64,000 nucleotides of DNA from Actinomyces wuliandei. Its GTDB lineage: Bacteria; Actinomycetota; Actinomycetes; Actinomycetales; Actinomycetaceae. Shown one piece after another: positions 45,925 to 54,534 of this stretch. The number at the start of each line of letters is the position of its first letter. The first letter of the stretch is position 1. The stretch is from the NCBI RefSeq assembly GCF_004010955.1, contig NZ_CP025227.1:2418001-2482000 (forward strand), read 5' to 3'. The translations under genes and the position numbers were made by a program. The notes below the pieces were generated by a model that saw only the letters and a list, made by a program, of their open reading frames with translations, searched no databases and was not told the DNA's origin.

Positions 45925-47028
45925 ATGTCCACCATCGACGTCAAGGTCGTCACCCAGCCCTCCAACGCCTGGGACCTGCAGGCAGACCTGTCCTCCCAAG
46001 CCAGCAACCTCGACACCGCCTCTACCGACCTGGCAAGCACCCGGCGGAACGTTGCCAGCGAGGTCATCGGCCAGACAGGCTCCTCGGCTGCAGCCGCCCT
46101 GTCCAGCCAGGTCTCCACCCTGGACACCCTGTCCTCGGACGTGACCTCCCTGAGCTCGGCCCTGGACACCTTCGCCTACGCCATGAGCTCGGTGAAGACC
46201 CGCCTGGAGGCCGCCCGTGCGCAGGCGACAGGGGCGGGGCTGACCGTCTCCGGGGACCTCATCCAGGCGCCTGAGGACTCCTCGGACCCTGACTACGAGG
46301 CCAAGATGACCACCTTCAACCAGATCGCGGAGACGGTCGAGGCGGTCCGGGAGGACGAGACCAGCGCCCACGAGGAGTTGCAGTCCGCCTGCCGTGGGCT
46401 CTCCGGGCAGGCGATGACGGCTCAGTCGCTTGCTACTGTCGCAGCCGGGGGCAGCCAGGTCATCACCTGGGGCAACCGGGGTGTGAAAATGGCTCAGTGG
46501 ACAGCTATCAGCCGGATCTCCACCTTCCGGCCCCGGGACGCGTCAGGGCGATTCATCGGCAAGGCGACCACCAAGAAGTGGGGGCGCTGGAAGACCGCCT
46601 GGGAGAAGACCAAGTCGAAGAACTGGCTCCCCAGGCCCGGCACCAAGGGCACCACCGCCTGGAAGATCCAGAACGCTGCGGGCAAGGCAGCGCCTGCGCT
46701 GAAGAAGGCGGGCGTTGCCGGCACGGTCCTGTCAGGCGCGGCGACCGCCTGGGACCAGTACAAGAGCGACTCAGCCAACAACCCTTCCATGGGGGAGGGG
46801 ACCAAGATCGCCCGGGCCGCCGTCCAGGGGGTGTCCGAGGCAGGTACTGCTGCCGCCTTTTCGGCAGGCGGAGCGAAGGCAGGCGCGACACTCGGCGCCA
46901 TGCTCGGCGGCCCCATAGGCATCGCCGTGGGCGGAATCGTCGGCGGGGCACTAGGAGCAGCCGTAGGGTCTGGGTTTGGGAAGGCGGCCGGGGGCTGGCT
47001 CAAGGACAAGATAGGCAAGATCTTCTAG
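45925..47028 (+). CDS. candidate effector: WXG/LXG-like helical N-terminus with glycine-zipper C-terminus
   Basis: 367 aa. Residues 1-165 are helical and coiled-coil-like (LSSQASNLDTASTDLASTRR, LSSQVSTLDTLSSDVTSLSS, QIAETVEAVREDETSAHEEL), as in WXG100/LXG export domains; Trp16 sits early. Residues 195-260 are basic and Trp-rich (KKWGRWKTAWEKTKSKNW). Residues 303-356 form a Gly/Ala-rich hydrophobic stretch with GxxxG repeats (GATLGAMLGGPIGIAVGGIV, GGALGAAVGSGFGKAAGG), then WLKDKIGKIF. Such tails occur in membrane-inserting toxins. No signal peptide. Two duplicated membrane proteins follow at once. A pore-forming secreted toxin is my inference; a structural or non-toxic membrane protein is the alternative. 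Confidence 0.65.
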   Translation: MSTIDVKVVTQPSNAWDLQADLSSQASNLDTASTDLASTRRNVASEVIGQTGSSAAAALSSQVSTLDTLSSDVTSLSSALDTFAYAMSSVKTRLEAARAQATGAGLTVSGDLIQAPEDSSDPDYEAKMTTFNQIAETVEAVREDETSAHEELQSACRGLSGQAMTAQSLATVAAGGSQVITWGNRGVKMAQWTAISRISTFRPRDASGRFIGKATTKKWGRWKTAWEKTKSKNWLPRPGTKGTTAWKIQNAAGKAAPALKKAGVAGTVLSGAATAWDQYKSDSANNPSMGEGTKIARAAVQGVSEAGTAAAFSAGGAKAGATLGAMLGGPIGIAVGGIVGGALGAAVGSGFGKAAGGWLKDKIGKIF

Positions 47029-47055
47029 ACACCGGCCAGCACGAGAGGAGCCGTG

Positions 47056-47847
47056 ATGAGGGACTGGCTGTACCTGGTGGTCGGCGTGGTCCTGGGGGCG
47101 GTCTTTGTCGCCTACTGGGCGCTGGCCATGTTCTCCGACTCCGGCGTGGCCCGGCTCATCCGCGAGCTCGACGCCGAGTGGCTCCGTCACGGCATCGACC
47201 ACAGGAACTCCACCGCCCTGTCCATGCCCGCTTGCGGCATACTGAGTTTTGCTGCTGCACCCCTGATGGTGCTGGACATGAATGACGTCCGCATCAAGAA
47301 CCTTGTGGACACTCTCGGCACCATCGGCACAGTCTCGCTCCTGGTCACATTCATCGGTTTCCTCCCGGTGAGGCTGCCCCGGTGGATGTACCCCCAGTGG
47401 CGGGAGGCCCGCCGCGCCCAGAAGCGCCACCACCGCATCACCACCACCAGCGGGCTGGACCCCCACGCCACCGCCCGCCTGGACCCCCACGCCACCACCA
47501 CCAGCCCCCTCACAACCAGCACCGCCACCACCACCGGCCCCGACCCCCAGGCCATCCCCTGGCCGCCACCGGAGTGGCACAAGACCAAGAAGGACAGGCC
47601 CACCACCCTGACAGGCCGGATCACCCACGCCCTGACCACCACCGCAGGCAACATCGTCTTCACCGTGGCAATGATCGCCTTCCTCGCACCCGCCATCCTC
47701 ATCTCCGCCGCCCTGGGCCAGTGGAGCGTCTACATCACCGTCCCCATAGCCCTCACCATCTTCATCGCCGCCGTCGTCGCCCTCCAAGACCACCGAAAAA
47801 GACACAAGAAGAAACACGCGTCCCGCCACCCCCGAGAGGAGCCGTGA
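47056..47847 (+). CDS. membrane protein, candidate immunity protein copy 1
   Basis: 263 aa, about five transmembrane segments: LYLVVGVVLGAVFVAYWALA, a middle helix (ILSFAAAPLMVLDM), VSLLVTFIGFLPVRLPRWMY, IVFTVAMIAFLAPAILISAA, VYITVPIALTIFIAAVVAL. A His/Thr/Asp/Pro-rich cytoplasmic loop (residues about 130-175) carries DPHATARLDPHATTT repeats. I choose the ATG at 47056 (AGGAG five bases away) over the adjacent GTG. Its stop overlaps the start of a near-identical copy. Placement right after the candidate effector suggests self-protection; unproven. Confidence 0.75.
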   Translation: MRDWLYLVVGVVLGAVFVAYWALAMFSDSGVARLIRELDAEWLRHGIDHRNSTALSMPACGILSFAAAPLMVLDMNDVRIKNLVDTLGTIGTVSLLVTFIGFLPVRLPRWMYPQWREARRAQKRHHRITTTSGLDPHATARLDPHATTTSPLTTSTATTTGPDPQAIPWPPPEWHKTKKDRPTTLTGRITHALTTTAGNIVFTVAMIAFLAPAILISAALGQWSVYITVPIALTIFIAAVVALQDHRKRHKKKHASRHPREEP

Positions 47848-48623
47848 TGAGGGACTGGCTGTGCCCGGTGGGTTGCGTGGTCCTGGGGGTGGTCTTTGTC
47901 GCCTACTGGGCGCTGGCCATGTTCTCCGACTCCGGCGTGGCCCGGCTCATCCGCGAGCTCGACGCCGAGTGGCTCCGTCACGGCATCGACCACAGGAACT
48001 CCACCGCCCTGTCCATGCCCGCTTGCGGCACGATCTCCCTGGTCGGCGCACCGCTTTGGGTGATCGACAATGTTCGCCACGAGTCCCTGTACATCAGTCT
48101 GTCGCTTATCGGCCTTTTCTTCCTCCTGGTCACATTCATCGGTTTCCTCCCGGTGAGGCTGCCCCGGTGGATGTACCCCCAGTGGCGGGAGGCCCGCCGC
48201 GCCCAGAAGCGCCACCACCGCATCACCACCACCAGCGGGCTGGACCCCCACACCACCGCCCGCCTGGACCCCCACGCCACCACCACCGGCCCCGACCCCC
48301 AGGCCATCCCCTGGCCGCCACCGGAGTGGCACAAGACCAAGAAGGACAGGCCCACCACCCTGACAGGCCGGATCACCCACGCCCTGACCACCACCGCAGG
48401 CAACATCGTCTTCACCGTGGCAATGATCGCCTTCCTCGCACCCGCCATCCTCATCTCCGCCGCCCTGGGCCAGTGGAGCGTCTACATCACCGTCCCCATA
48501 GCCCTCACCATCTTCATCGCCGCCGTCGTCGCCCTCCAAGACCACCGAGACAAGCGACGGCGGCAGAAGCGACGCAAGCGCAGGCCCCCAGCCAGCCAGG
48601 CCCAACCACCCCATCAGCCATAA
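47847..48623 (+). CDS. membrane protein, candidate immunity protein copy 2
   Basis: 258 aa, tandem duplicate of the gene before it, sharing even the GAGAGGAGCCGTGATGAGGG start region. N-terminal 60 residues, the helix-3/loop region and the whole C-terminal half are nearly identical at DNA level. The differences concentrate in residues about 61-95 (CGTISLVGAPLWVIDNVRHE, SLYISLSLIGLFFLLV against the other copy's sequence), in a shorter Thr-rich loop, and in a basic, Pro-rich tail. ATG at 47847 overlaps the upstream TGA. Pattern fits diversification of specificity within a conserved scaffold. Confidence 0.75.
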   Translation: MRDWLCPVGCVVLGVVFVAYWALAMFSDSGVARLIRELDAEWLRHGIDHRNSTALSMPACGTISLVGAPLWVIDNVRHESLYISLSLIGLFFLLVTFIGFLPVRLPRWMYPQWREARRAQKRHHRITTTSGLDPHTTARLDPHATTTGPDPQAIPWPPPEWHKTKKDRPTTLTGRITHALTTTAGNIVFTVAMIAFLAPAILISAALGQWSVYITVPIALTIFIAAVVALQDHRDKRRRQKRRKRRPPASQAQPPHQP

Positions 48624-48668
48624 CCGCCACACCCTCAGACCCAGACAGCATCACCGCAGGAGCACCGT

Positions 48669-49232
48669 ATGAGCCAGACCGACCCTCCCGAGCAGCTGAC
48701 CAGGCGGCTGCTCGGCAACACTGTCAGCATGGCGGCGCCCGAGACCTGGGACCAGCTCGACGCCACAGCCCTGGCAGACATCACCCGCACTATCGCACTG
48801 CCCGCCGACTCAGCTCCCGACGCCCTGGACCTGGTGTGCGCCGGCCCTTCTGGTGTCCCAGGATTCGCCGACAACTGCGTGGTCACCGCCGTCAGCCTCC
48901 CCACCACGACCTCTGACGCGGAATGGTTCCAGGAGTCCAGCGCCCAGGTCCTGGCCGCGATCCCGGGCGTGCGCCCGATCGACATGGCGCAGTGGAACGG
49001 TGACCACGTCACCGGTCTCATGCGCAGCGGCGTCTACATCATGGACAACCGCTCCCTCACCTTCACCCAGTGGTCCTGGGTCCAGGGGCCAGTCTTCCTG
49101 GACACCGGAGTCCGGCGAGGCATGACCGCCACCTTCACCACCCCCACCCTCACCTGTGGGACCTCACTGCCTCTCTTCACGGAGATGGCGGACACGCTCA
49201 ATGTCTTTGCCGACCCCGACACCGCCCCCTAG
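48669..49232 (+). CDS. LpqN/DUF1795-like small protein of the island operon
   Basis: 187 aa, soluble, no signal peptide. Pattern resembles LpqN/DUF1795-type alpha-beta proteins: SMAAPETWDQLDATALADIT, VVTAVSLPTTTSDAEWFQES, HVTGLMRSGVYIMDNRSLTF, TQWSWVQGPVFLDTGVRR, ATFTTPTLTCGTSLPLFTEM. Proteins of this fold accompany secretion systems in several bacteria. 45 bases after the second membrane gene, GCAGGAG ribosome site. The family call is by eye. Confidence 0.55.
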   Translation: MSQTDPPEQLTRRLLGNTVSMAAPETWDQLDATALADITRTIALPADSAPDALDLVCAGPSGVPGFADNCVVTAVSLPTTTSDAEWFQESSAQVLAAIPGVRPIDMAQWNGDHVTGLMRSGVYIMDNRSLTFTQWSWVQGPVFLDTGVRRGMTATFTTPTLTCGTSLPLFTEMADTLNVFADPDTAP

Positions 49233-49240
49233 GAGCCCCC

Positions 49241-50044
49241 ATGGCACAGCTCAGCCTCACCGCAGACACGCCCGTAGCCGTGCTCAACGACGCCGAGTGG
49301 CTCTCCGTACGAGCCCTCTGCCTGGGCGGCCAGGTCCCCCAGGACCGCACCGCCAGCCGCCTGAGACGGGCCGGAGTCCTTGACGACCTCGGTATCACCC
49401 GGCAGGCCGCCCCCGCCTTCCAGGGGGTGCCTGCGGCAACACGGCACCTGGAAGTGACGCGTATCGAGCCGACAGCCCCGGAGAGACTGGTGGAGGCCTG
49501 GATCAGCCCAGCACGCACCACCGTCGTCAAGCACGAGCGCGACGGCCTGCACGTCTACGGCCTGGACGCCTGCGAGGTGCCCTCAGCCTTCGCCGAGCTC
49601 CTCGACCTCGGCCCCCGTGACAACGTCGACCTCGGCCCGCACCACCTGCCCGCCGAGATCATCACGCTCCTTGACTCCGGTGACGTCACAGCCCTGGACG
49701 CCGCGCTCTCCCAGCTGGCAGACACCCTCGACACCGGGGGTGAGCCGGGAGAGCCTGGCGGCCCCACCCCGCTGACCGAGGGGTTCAAGCACCGCACCTG
49801 GTCCCTGTCGCTCATCAGCACCCGCATCCTGGGGCTCGAAGGGTGGCAAGTGGCTGACTCCCTCAACACCCTGTCCGTCCCCGAGTGCCTGTACGACCTC
49901 CAGGTCGAGACCCCCACCTCGCCCCCGCTTGCCGGCCTGCGGGCGCAGAAGTCCCGGGGTGGGGCGGAGCTGGTCTTGGAGCCCATCTCCTCCATTATGG
50001 CCTGGGGTGCTGTCAGCCCCTGGTTCTTTCCTCCCCGGTCCTGA
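49241..50044 (+). CDS. EspG-like candidate of the island operon
   Basis: 267 aa, cytosolic, no transmembrane segment. The N-terminal half (LTADTPVAVLNDAEWLSVRA, LCLGGQVPQDRTASRLRRAG, THLEV-type strand RHLEVTRIEPTAPERLVEAW) and the mixed alpha/beta pattern recall ESX-associated EspG chaperones, about the same size. The likeness is weak and by eye. AGGAG lies five bases before the ATG; the preceding stop is eight bases away. It ends convergent to the DEAD-box gene with no clear terminator. Confidence 0.5.
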   Translation: MAQLSLTADTPVAVLNDAEWLSVRALCLGGQVPQDRTASRLRRAGVLDDLGITRQAAPAFQGVPAATRHLEVTRIEPTAPERLVEAWISPARTTVVKHERDGLHVYGLDACEVPSAFAELLDLGPRDNVDLGPHHLPAEIITLLDSGDVTALDAALSQLADTLDTGGEPGEPGGPTPLTEGFKHRTWSLSLISTRILGLEGWQVADSLNTLSVPECLYDLQVETPTSPPLAGLRAQKSRGGAELVLEPISSIMAWGAVSPWFFPPRS

Positions 50045-50065
50045 CAGCCGCTCCTGACAGCCGCG

Positions 50066-51835
50066 TCACTGGCCCCTGGACCCAGATCCACCCCGCCTGC
50101 CACCGCGCAGGTGAGGGGTGCGCCGGGCTGCGCGGGATGACGCGCCAGCACCCCCAGAACCGCCCCGCCTGTCACTACCCCGGGCACGCCGTGACCTTCG
50201 GGACGCCCTCCTGCCGGACCCGGCGTGACCCGCCTGACCAGCCTGGTCGCGCCGAGCCCCCTGGACGGCCTGGACGGCGGCCCCGCCCTTGACCGCCACA
50301 CCCTCAGGCATGTCCCCGGCAGCCACAGGTGCGGCGACGTCACCGACCAGGGCAGCCACGACGTCGTCCTCGGGACGCACCCGCTCCATGTCCGCCCGGA
50401 TCCTGGCCTTGCGCAGCAGCACCTCGACGTCACGCTCCTGCTCGGGCAGGACCAGGGTGACGACCCTGCCCGCAGCCCCGGCACGCGCGGTGCGCCCCGA
50501 GCGGTGCAGGTAGGCCTTGTGCTCCGCAGGCGGGTCCACGTGCACCACCAGCTCGACGCCGCTGATGTCGATCCCCCGGGCAGCGATGTCGGTGGCCACC
50601 ATGACGTGGACCTGCCCGGTTGAGAAGGCCCGCATGGAGCGCTCCCGCGCGTTCTGGCTCATGTTGCCCTGGAGCTCCACGGCGGGGACCCCGTCGCGGG
50701 TGAGGCTGCGGGCCAGGCGCCGGGCCTGGTGCTTGGTCCGGGTGAACAGGATCCGCTGGCCTGCCCCGGAGGCCAGCCGCACCACGACAGCGTCCTTGGC
50801 CACCTTGTCAGCCACGTGCAGCACCGTGTGGTCCATAGCCTGCACGGGGGAGCTGGCGGGGTCGACGGCATGGTGGAGCGGGTCGTGCAGGAACTCACGG
50901 ACCAGCCTGTCCACACCGTTGTCCAGGGTGGCGGAGAAGAGCAGGCGCTGCCCGTGCGCGGGCGTGACCCGCAGGATTCGCCGGACACCAGGCAGGAAGC
51001 CAAGGTCCGCCATGTGGTCCGCCTCGTCCAGGACGGTGACGGCAACCTCGTCGAGGCTGACCAGCCCCTGCCCCATGAGGTCCAGGAGCCGCCCGGGACA
51101 GGCGACGACGACGTCGGCTCCCCCGGCCAGGGCGCGTTCCTGGGGCCTCTGGGAGACACCGCCGAAGACCGTCGTCACGCTCATGCCTGCCGTGGTGGCC
51201 AGGGGCCTGATGACGTCGTGGATCTGGAGGGCCAGCTCCCGGGTCGGGGCCAGGACCAGCCCCAGGGGTCGCCCTGGGCGCGCCCTGTCCTGCTCGGCCA
51301 GACGCTGGACCACCGGGAGGCTGAAGGCGAGGGTCTTTCCGCTGCCGGTCCGCCCCCGCCCCAGTACGTCGCGCCCTGCGAGCGTGTCAGGCAGGGTCGC
51401 GGCCTGGATCGGGAACGGGGTGGTAAAACCCCGGGAGCTGAGGTCGGCGGCAAGACTGGCGTCCACGCCGAGAGAGGAGAAGGAGCTCTCAGCATCGGTG
51501 AGCCCTCGGCCAGAGGTAGGTGCTTCGACAGCTCTGGGGGTCCTACCGGCTCTCGCCCGCCCGGCGGACGTGCCGGGACTGGCCGCCTCTGCTGGCGTGA
51601 CGGATCGAACGGGTCGCGCCCGCCCGGTAGGACGGGCTGCCCTCGTGGGCCTGCCAGATCGAGCAGGTGCGGCGGTCTTGGTCGGCGTAGTCGGCACAGG
51701 GGTCCTGTCAGTTGAGGGTGTCCGGCGCCACGTGCTCAACGGTGCGTCCCCGTCCAGGAGCCGCACCGGAGCAGGGCAGCGGTCTGGGGCCACGGCAGAG
51801 TGCCGGGCCAGCGCGACATTATGCCGTACGGGCAC
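50066..51835 (-). CDS. DEAD-box RNA helicase
   Basis: 589 aa. A disordered basic N-terminus of about 115 residues precedes the helicase core: Q motif GFTTPFPIQAATLPDTLAGR, motif I GRTGSGKTLA, PTRELALQ, ACPGRLLDLM, DEAD in VTVLDEADHM, SAT in LLFSATLD, ATDIAARGIDI, and HRSGRTARAG. The C-terminal tail is Arg/Gly-rich, as in RNA-binding cold-shock helicases of the RhlE/CsdA type. GTG start 20 bases after the AEC permease gene, so it closes the msrB operon. The exact RNA substrate is unknown. Confidence 0.93.
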   Translation of the reverse strand: MPVRHNVALARHSAVAPDRCPAPVRLLDGDAPLSTWRRTPSTDRTPVPTTPTKTAAPARSGRPTRAARPTGRARPVRSVTPAEAASPGTSAGRARAGRTPRAVEAPTSGRGLTDAESSFSSLGVDASLAADLSSRGFTTPFPIQAATLPDTLAGRDVLGRGRTGSGKTLAFSLPVVQRLAEQDRARPGRPLGLVLAPTRELALQIHDVIRPLATTAGMSVTTVFGGVSQRPQERALAGGADVVVACPGRLLDLMGQGLVSLDEVAVTVLDEADHMADLGFLPGVRRILRVTPAHGQRLLFSATLDNGVDRLVREFLHDPLHHAVDPASSPVQAMDHTVLHVADKVAKDAVVVRLASGAGQRILFTRTKHQARRLARSLTRDGVPAVELQGNMSQNARERSMRAFSTGQVHVMVATDIAARGIDISGVELVVHVDPPAEHKAYLHRSGRTARAGAAGRVVTLVLPEQERDVEVLLRKARIRADMERVRPEDDVVAALVGDVAAPVAAGDMPEGVAVKGGAAVQAVQGARRDQAGQAGHAGSGRRASRRSRRARGSDRRGGSGGAGASSRAARRTPHLRGGRRGGSGSRGQ

Positions 51836-51855
51836 GGCCTGGGCCGTGTCCCTGC

Positions 51856-52893
51856 TCAGCCCAGGAGGGCCGCCTCCAGCAGGACCACGGGCACGAAGCC
51901 TGCTGTCGTCAGCAGGACGGCGTCACGCGCCAGGTCCGTGGCCACCCCGTACCGGGAGGCATACATGAACACGTTCTGGGCGGTGGGCAGGCTGGCGGTC
52001 ACCACGGGAACCAGCAGCTCGCGCCCCTCCAGGCCCGCAGCAAGACCGAGGACCGCGGCCGTGACGGGCATAACTACCAGCTTCCAGCCCACAGCCCACC
52101 ACAGGGCCGCAGAGCCCGCGCGAGGGTCTCGACTACCAGCCCGCTCGCTGCCGCCGTCACCGGTACCCCCGTCACCACCACCCTGGGCTCCAGGCGCCTG
52201 AGGGCGCGACGGTGCGGAGCTCCTGGGGCGCAGGGGCCGGGGCGCCCCGGCCAGGCTGGCCCCCAGGGACAGCATCATGAGAGGCACCGCCACCCGTCCC
52301 AGCATGTCCAGCAGCTGGGCGAGGTAGCCGCCAGCAGTCCCGTGCAGGTCCCACCCTGCCACGTTGAGGCCCACCCCTGCTGCCACCGCCCACAACAGCG
52401 GGTTGCGCAGCGGCACGGTCAGGGTGGCGAGCCGGGAGGGGCTGCCCCGCCGCGTCACGGTGTCAAGCACCAGGAAGACGACCGGGGTGATGACCAGGAG
52501 CTGGAGCAGCAGGACCGGGGTGATGGCCGTCGTGCCCCCCAGGACCAGGACGGTCACCGGTATCCCCAGGTTGGCGGCGTTGACGTAGCCGGAGGCCAGT
52601 GCTCCCACGACCGACTCCGCCACGCTGCGCCGCAGCACCAGCCGGTGGAGGAGCCCAGCGGCAAGGACCGCCACCAGTGCGCAGGCCACGGTCGTCACGG
52701 TGGTGGCGGAGGTGACCACGCCCAGGTCCGCCTGGCTGACGGTCGTCAGCAGCAGGGCCGGGGTCGCGGCGAAGAAGCACACCCGGGTCAGGACGGCGTC
52801 GGTGTTGGCAGGCAGTGCCCGCAGACGCACCAGCAGCCACCCCACGGCGATGACCAGGCCGAAGACCCCCAGCCCGGCGACGACCTCGGCCAC
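51856..52893 (-). CDS. AEC family permease (auxin efflux carrier-like)
   Basis: 345 aa, about ten helices in the AEC pattern. N-terminal VAEVVAGLGVFGLVIAVGWL; the conserved middle with GYVNAANLGIPVTVLVLGG; C-terminal half with PLMMLSLGASLAG, WWAVGWKLVVMPVTAAVLG and LPTAQNVFMYASRYG. A polar, Gly/Pro-rich loop of about 45 residues splits the two halves. The GTG at 52893 with GAGGG upstream is preferred over an upstream in-frame start at 53058. Substrate unknown; bacterial AEC carriers transport malate, malonate or related acids. Confidence 0.88.
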   Translation of the reverse strand: MAEVVAGLGVFGLVIAVGWLLVRLRALPANTDAVLTRVCFFAATPALLLTTVSQADLGVVTSATTVTTVACALVAVLAAGLLHRLVLRRSVAESVVGALASGYVNAANLGIPVTVLVLGGTTAITPVLLLQLLVITPVVFLVLDTVTRRGSPSRLATLTVPLRNPLLWAVAAGVGLNVAGWDLHGTAGGYLAQLLDMLGRVAVPLMMLSLGASLAGAPRPLRPRSSAPSRPQAPGAQGGGDGGTGDGGSERAGSRDPRAGSAALWWAVGWKLVVMPVTAAVLGLAAGLEGRELLVPVVTASLPTAQNVFMYASRYGVATDLARDAVLLTTAGFVPVVLLEAALLG

Positions 52894-52901
52894 AGCAGCC
52901 C

Positions 52902-53879
52902 TCAGGCCTGCACGGGCACCAGGTCCACCCAGGTACCCGCGTGGTCGGAGACCAGGAAGGTACGGGTACCCCAGCCGACGGCCCTGAGCAGCGGGGCCTG
53001 ACCGGGTCCGCAAACCTGGTGCCCCTCCTGCGGCTGCCCCCGGGGGCCGGCAGGCCACGGGTCAGTCAGGACGTGGTCGATCCGGCGGGAGGGTGCCCCC
53101 GCCGGGAACGTGCAGCCCTGCCCGACCTGACGCGCCACGTTGAGGGCCTCCACCCTCTCTGCAGGCAGGTTGTAGTCCCCCGCCAGGACGTGCGGCCCGG
53201 GCAGCCGGGCCAGTGCCTCCCAGGCCCGGCGGAGCTGGCGGGCCGCCGTGTCCTGACGGGTCGCCAGGTGGGTGGAGGCGACCGAGACCTGCCTCAGGGG
53301 CGCGCTGGCCCCGCTGTCCAGCTCGATGGTGGCGGCCACCATCACCCTGCTGGAGGCAGGAGACAGACGGTAGGAGCGCGGGTCCCAGGCGCGGCCGCCG
53401 CGACGCACGACGGCGGAGGGGCCACGCCCCAGCCGGGCCACGTGCCAGCTGCTCACCGGGTGGCGGGAGAGGAGGGCGTTGCCGTACCCGATCGGCTGGG
53501 CGCCGACGGCAGCCCGCGCGGGCCCCAGCACGTCGTGGGTGGGTGCCTCCAGCTGGCTGCGCAAGGGCCGACGTCGCAGCCCCGCCACCGGCCCCGCGTA
53601 GCTGGCCGCGAACCGGTAGTAGGGCATCCCCAGGGCCTGGGCCAGCACAGCAGCCTGGTGGAGGCGTCCGGAGCGGGCCTGGTGCAGGTCCACCTCCTGG
53701 AGGGCCACCACGTCGGGAGCGAGCTCAGCGACCTGCTCGGCCAAGGCGACCAGGACCGCCCGGGCGGCACCAGGGTCGGCGATACGGGCTGCGGACAGGG
53801 AGCCTGCCAGGGCGCTGCCGTCCCCCGCCCCCGGCCCCGGCTGGCCGTGCAGGAGGTTGAGGGTGAGCACACGCAGCAC
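52902..53879 (-). CDS. endonuclease/exonuclease/phosphatase family protein
   Basis: About 325 aa, Mg-dependent EEP fold. Motifs: RVLTLNLLHG at the start, the metal Glu in VVALQEVDLHQAR, PIGYGNALLSRHPV, VSVASTHLATRQDTAARQL, HVLAGDYNLPAERVEALN, and the C-terminal RIDHVLTD...FLVSDHAGTWVDLV with the catalytic His. It resembles nucleases and sphingomyelinase-like enzymes; the target is unknown. The GTG at 53879 starts four bases after msrB. Confidence 0.9.
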   Translation of the reverse strand: MLRVLTLNLLHGQPGPGAGDGSALAGSLSAARIADPGAARAVLVALAEQVAELAPDVVALQEVDLHQARSGRLHQAAVLAQALGMPYYRFAASYAGPVAGLRRRPLRSQLEAPTHDVLGPARAAVGAQPIGYGNALLSRHPVSSWHVARLGRGPSAVVRRGGRAWDPRSYRLSPASSRVMVAATIELDSGASAPLRQVSVASTHLATRQDTAARQLRRAWEALARLPGPHVLAGDYNLPAERVEALNVARQVGQGCTFPAGAPSRRIDHVLTDPWPAGPRGQPQEGHQVCGPGQAPLLRAVGWGTRTFLVSDHAGTWVDLVPVQA

Positions 53880-53883
53880 GGGC

Positions 53884-54456
53884 TCAGGCCCGCCCGACCG
53901 GCCCGGGGGCACGATCCCCCTCACCCGTCGCAGGGACCTGGGAGGCCCTGGGCAGGTCGGCGTCCTCCTGCGGGGAAACCTCCCCAGCAGTCTCAGCCCC
54001 CTCGGCACCTGCCCCGGCACCTTCTCCGGCCTCCTCCGCGGCCTCAAAGGTGAGGCTGACGGAGTTCATGCAGTAACGCTGGCCGGTGGGGGTCTGGGGG
54101 GCGTCGTCGAAGACGTGCCCCAGGTGGGAGCCGCAGGCGGAGCAGCGGACCTCGGTGCGGACCATGCCGTGGGAGGTGTCCGTGCTCAAGGTGACGGCGC
54201 TGCTGTCACGGGGGTCGTAGAAGGAGGGCCACCCGCAGTGGGAGTCGAACTTGGTGGCGGAGCGGAACAGCTCTGCCCCGCAGCCGCGGCAGCGGTAGAC
54301 GCCCTCGCGGTGCTCCTCCAGCAGGGCGCCCGTGAAGGGACGCTCGGTGCCCGCCTCACGCAGCACGTGGTACTCCATGGGGGTCAGCGCGGCCCGCCAC
54401 TGGGCGTCGGTCCTGGCAGCGGCAGAGGGGTCAAGGGTCGGCTCGGTGATGGTCAT
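53884..54456 (-). CDS. msrB: peptide methionine-R-sulfoxide reductase MsrB
   Basis: 190 aa. MsrB core residues about 19-145: [19 protein letters not shown], zinc-binding CRGC and [15 protein letters not shown], the catalytic Cys in [12 protein letters not shown] disordered acidic tail ([20 protein letters not shown] onward) follows and is unusual. It repairs R-Met-SO in proteins with thioredoxin. First gene of the msrB-EEP-AEC-DEAD unit. Confidence 0.95.
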   Translation of the reverse strand: MTITEPTLDPSAAARTDAQWRAALTPMEYHVLREAGTERPFTGALLEEHREGVYRCRGCGAELFRSATKFDSHCGWPSFYDPRDSSAVTLSTDTSHGMVRTEVRCSACGSHLGHVFDDAPQTPTGQRYCMNSVSLTFEAAEEAGEGAGAGAEGAETAGEVSPQEDADLPRASQVPATGEGDRAPGPVGRA

Positions 54457-54534
54457 GGCCCCATCGTCGCCCCCCGGGCAGCGGGAGGGGGGCAGCGTTC
54501 ACGCAGCGGGAACACACGGACGACACCGCTGGGC

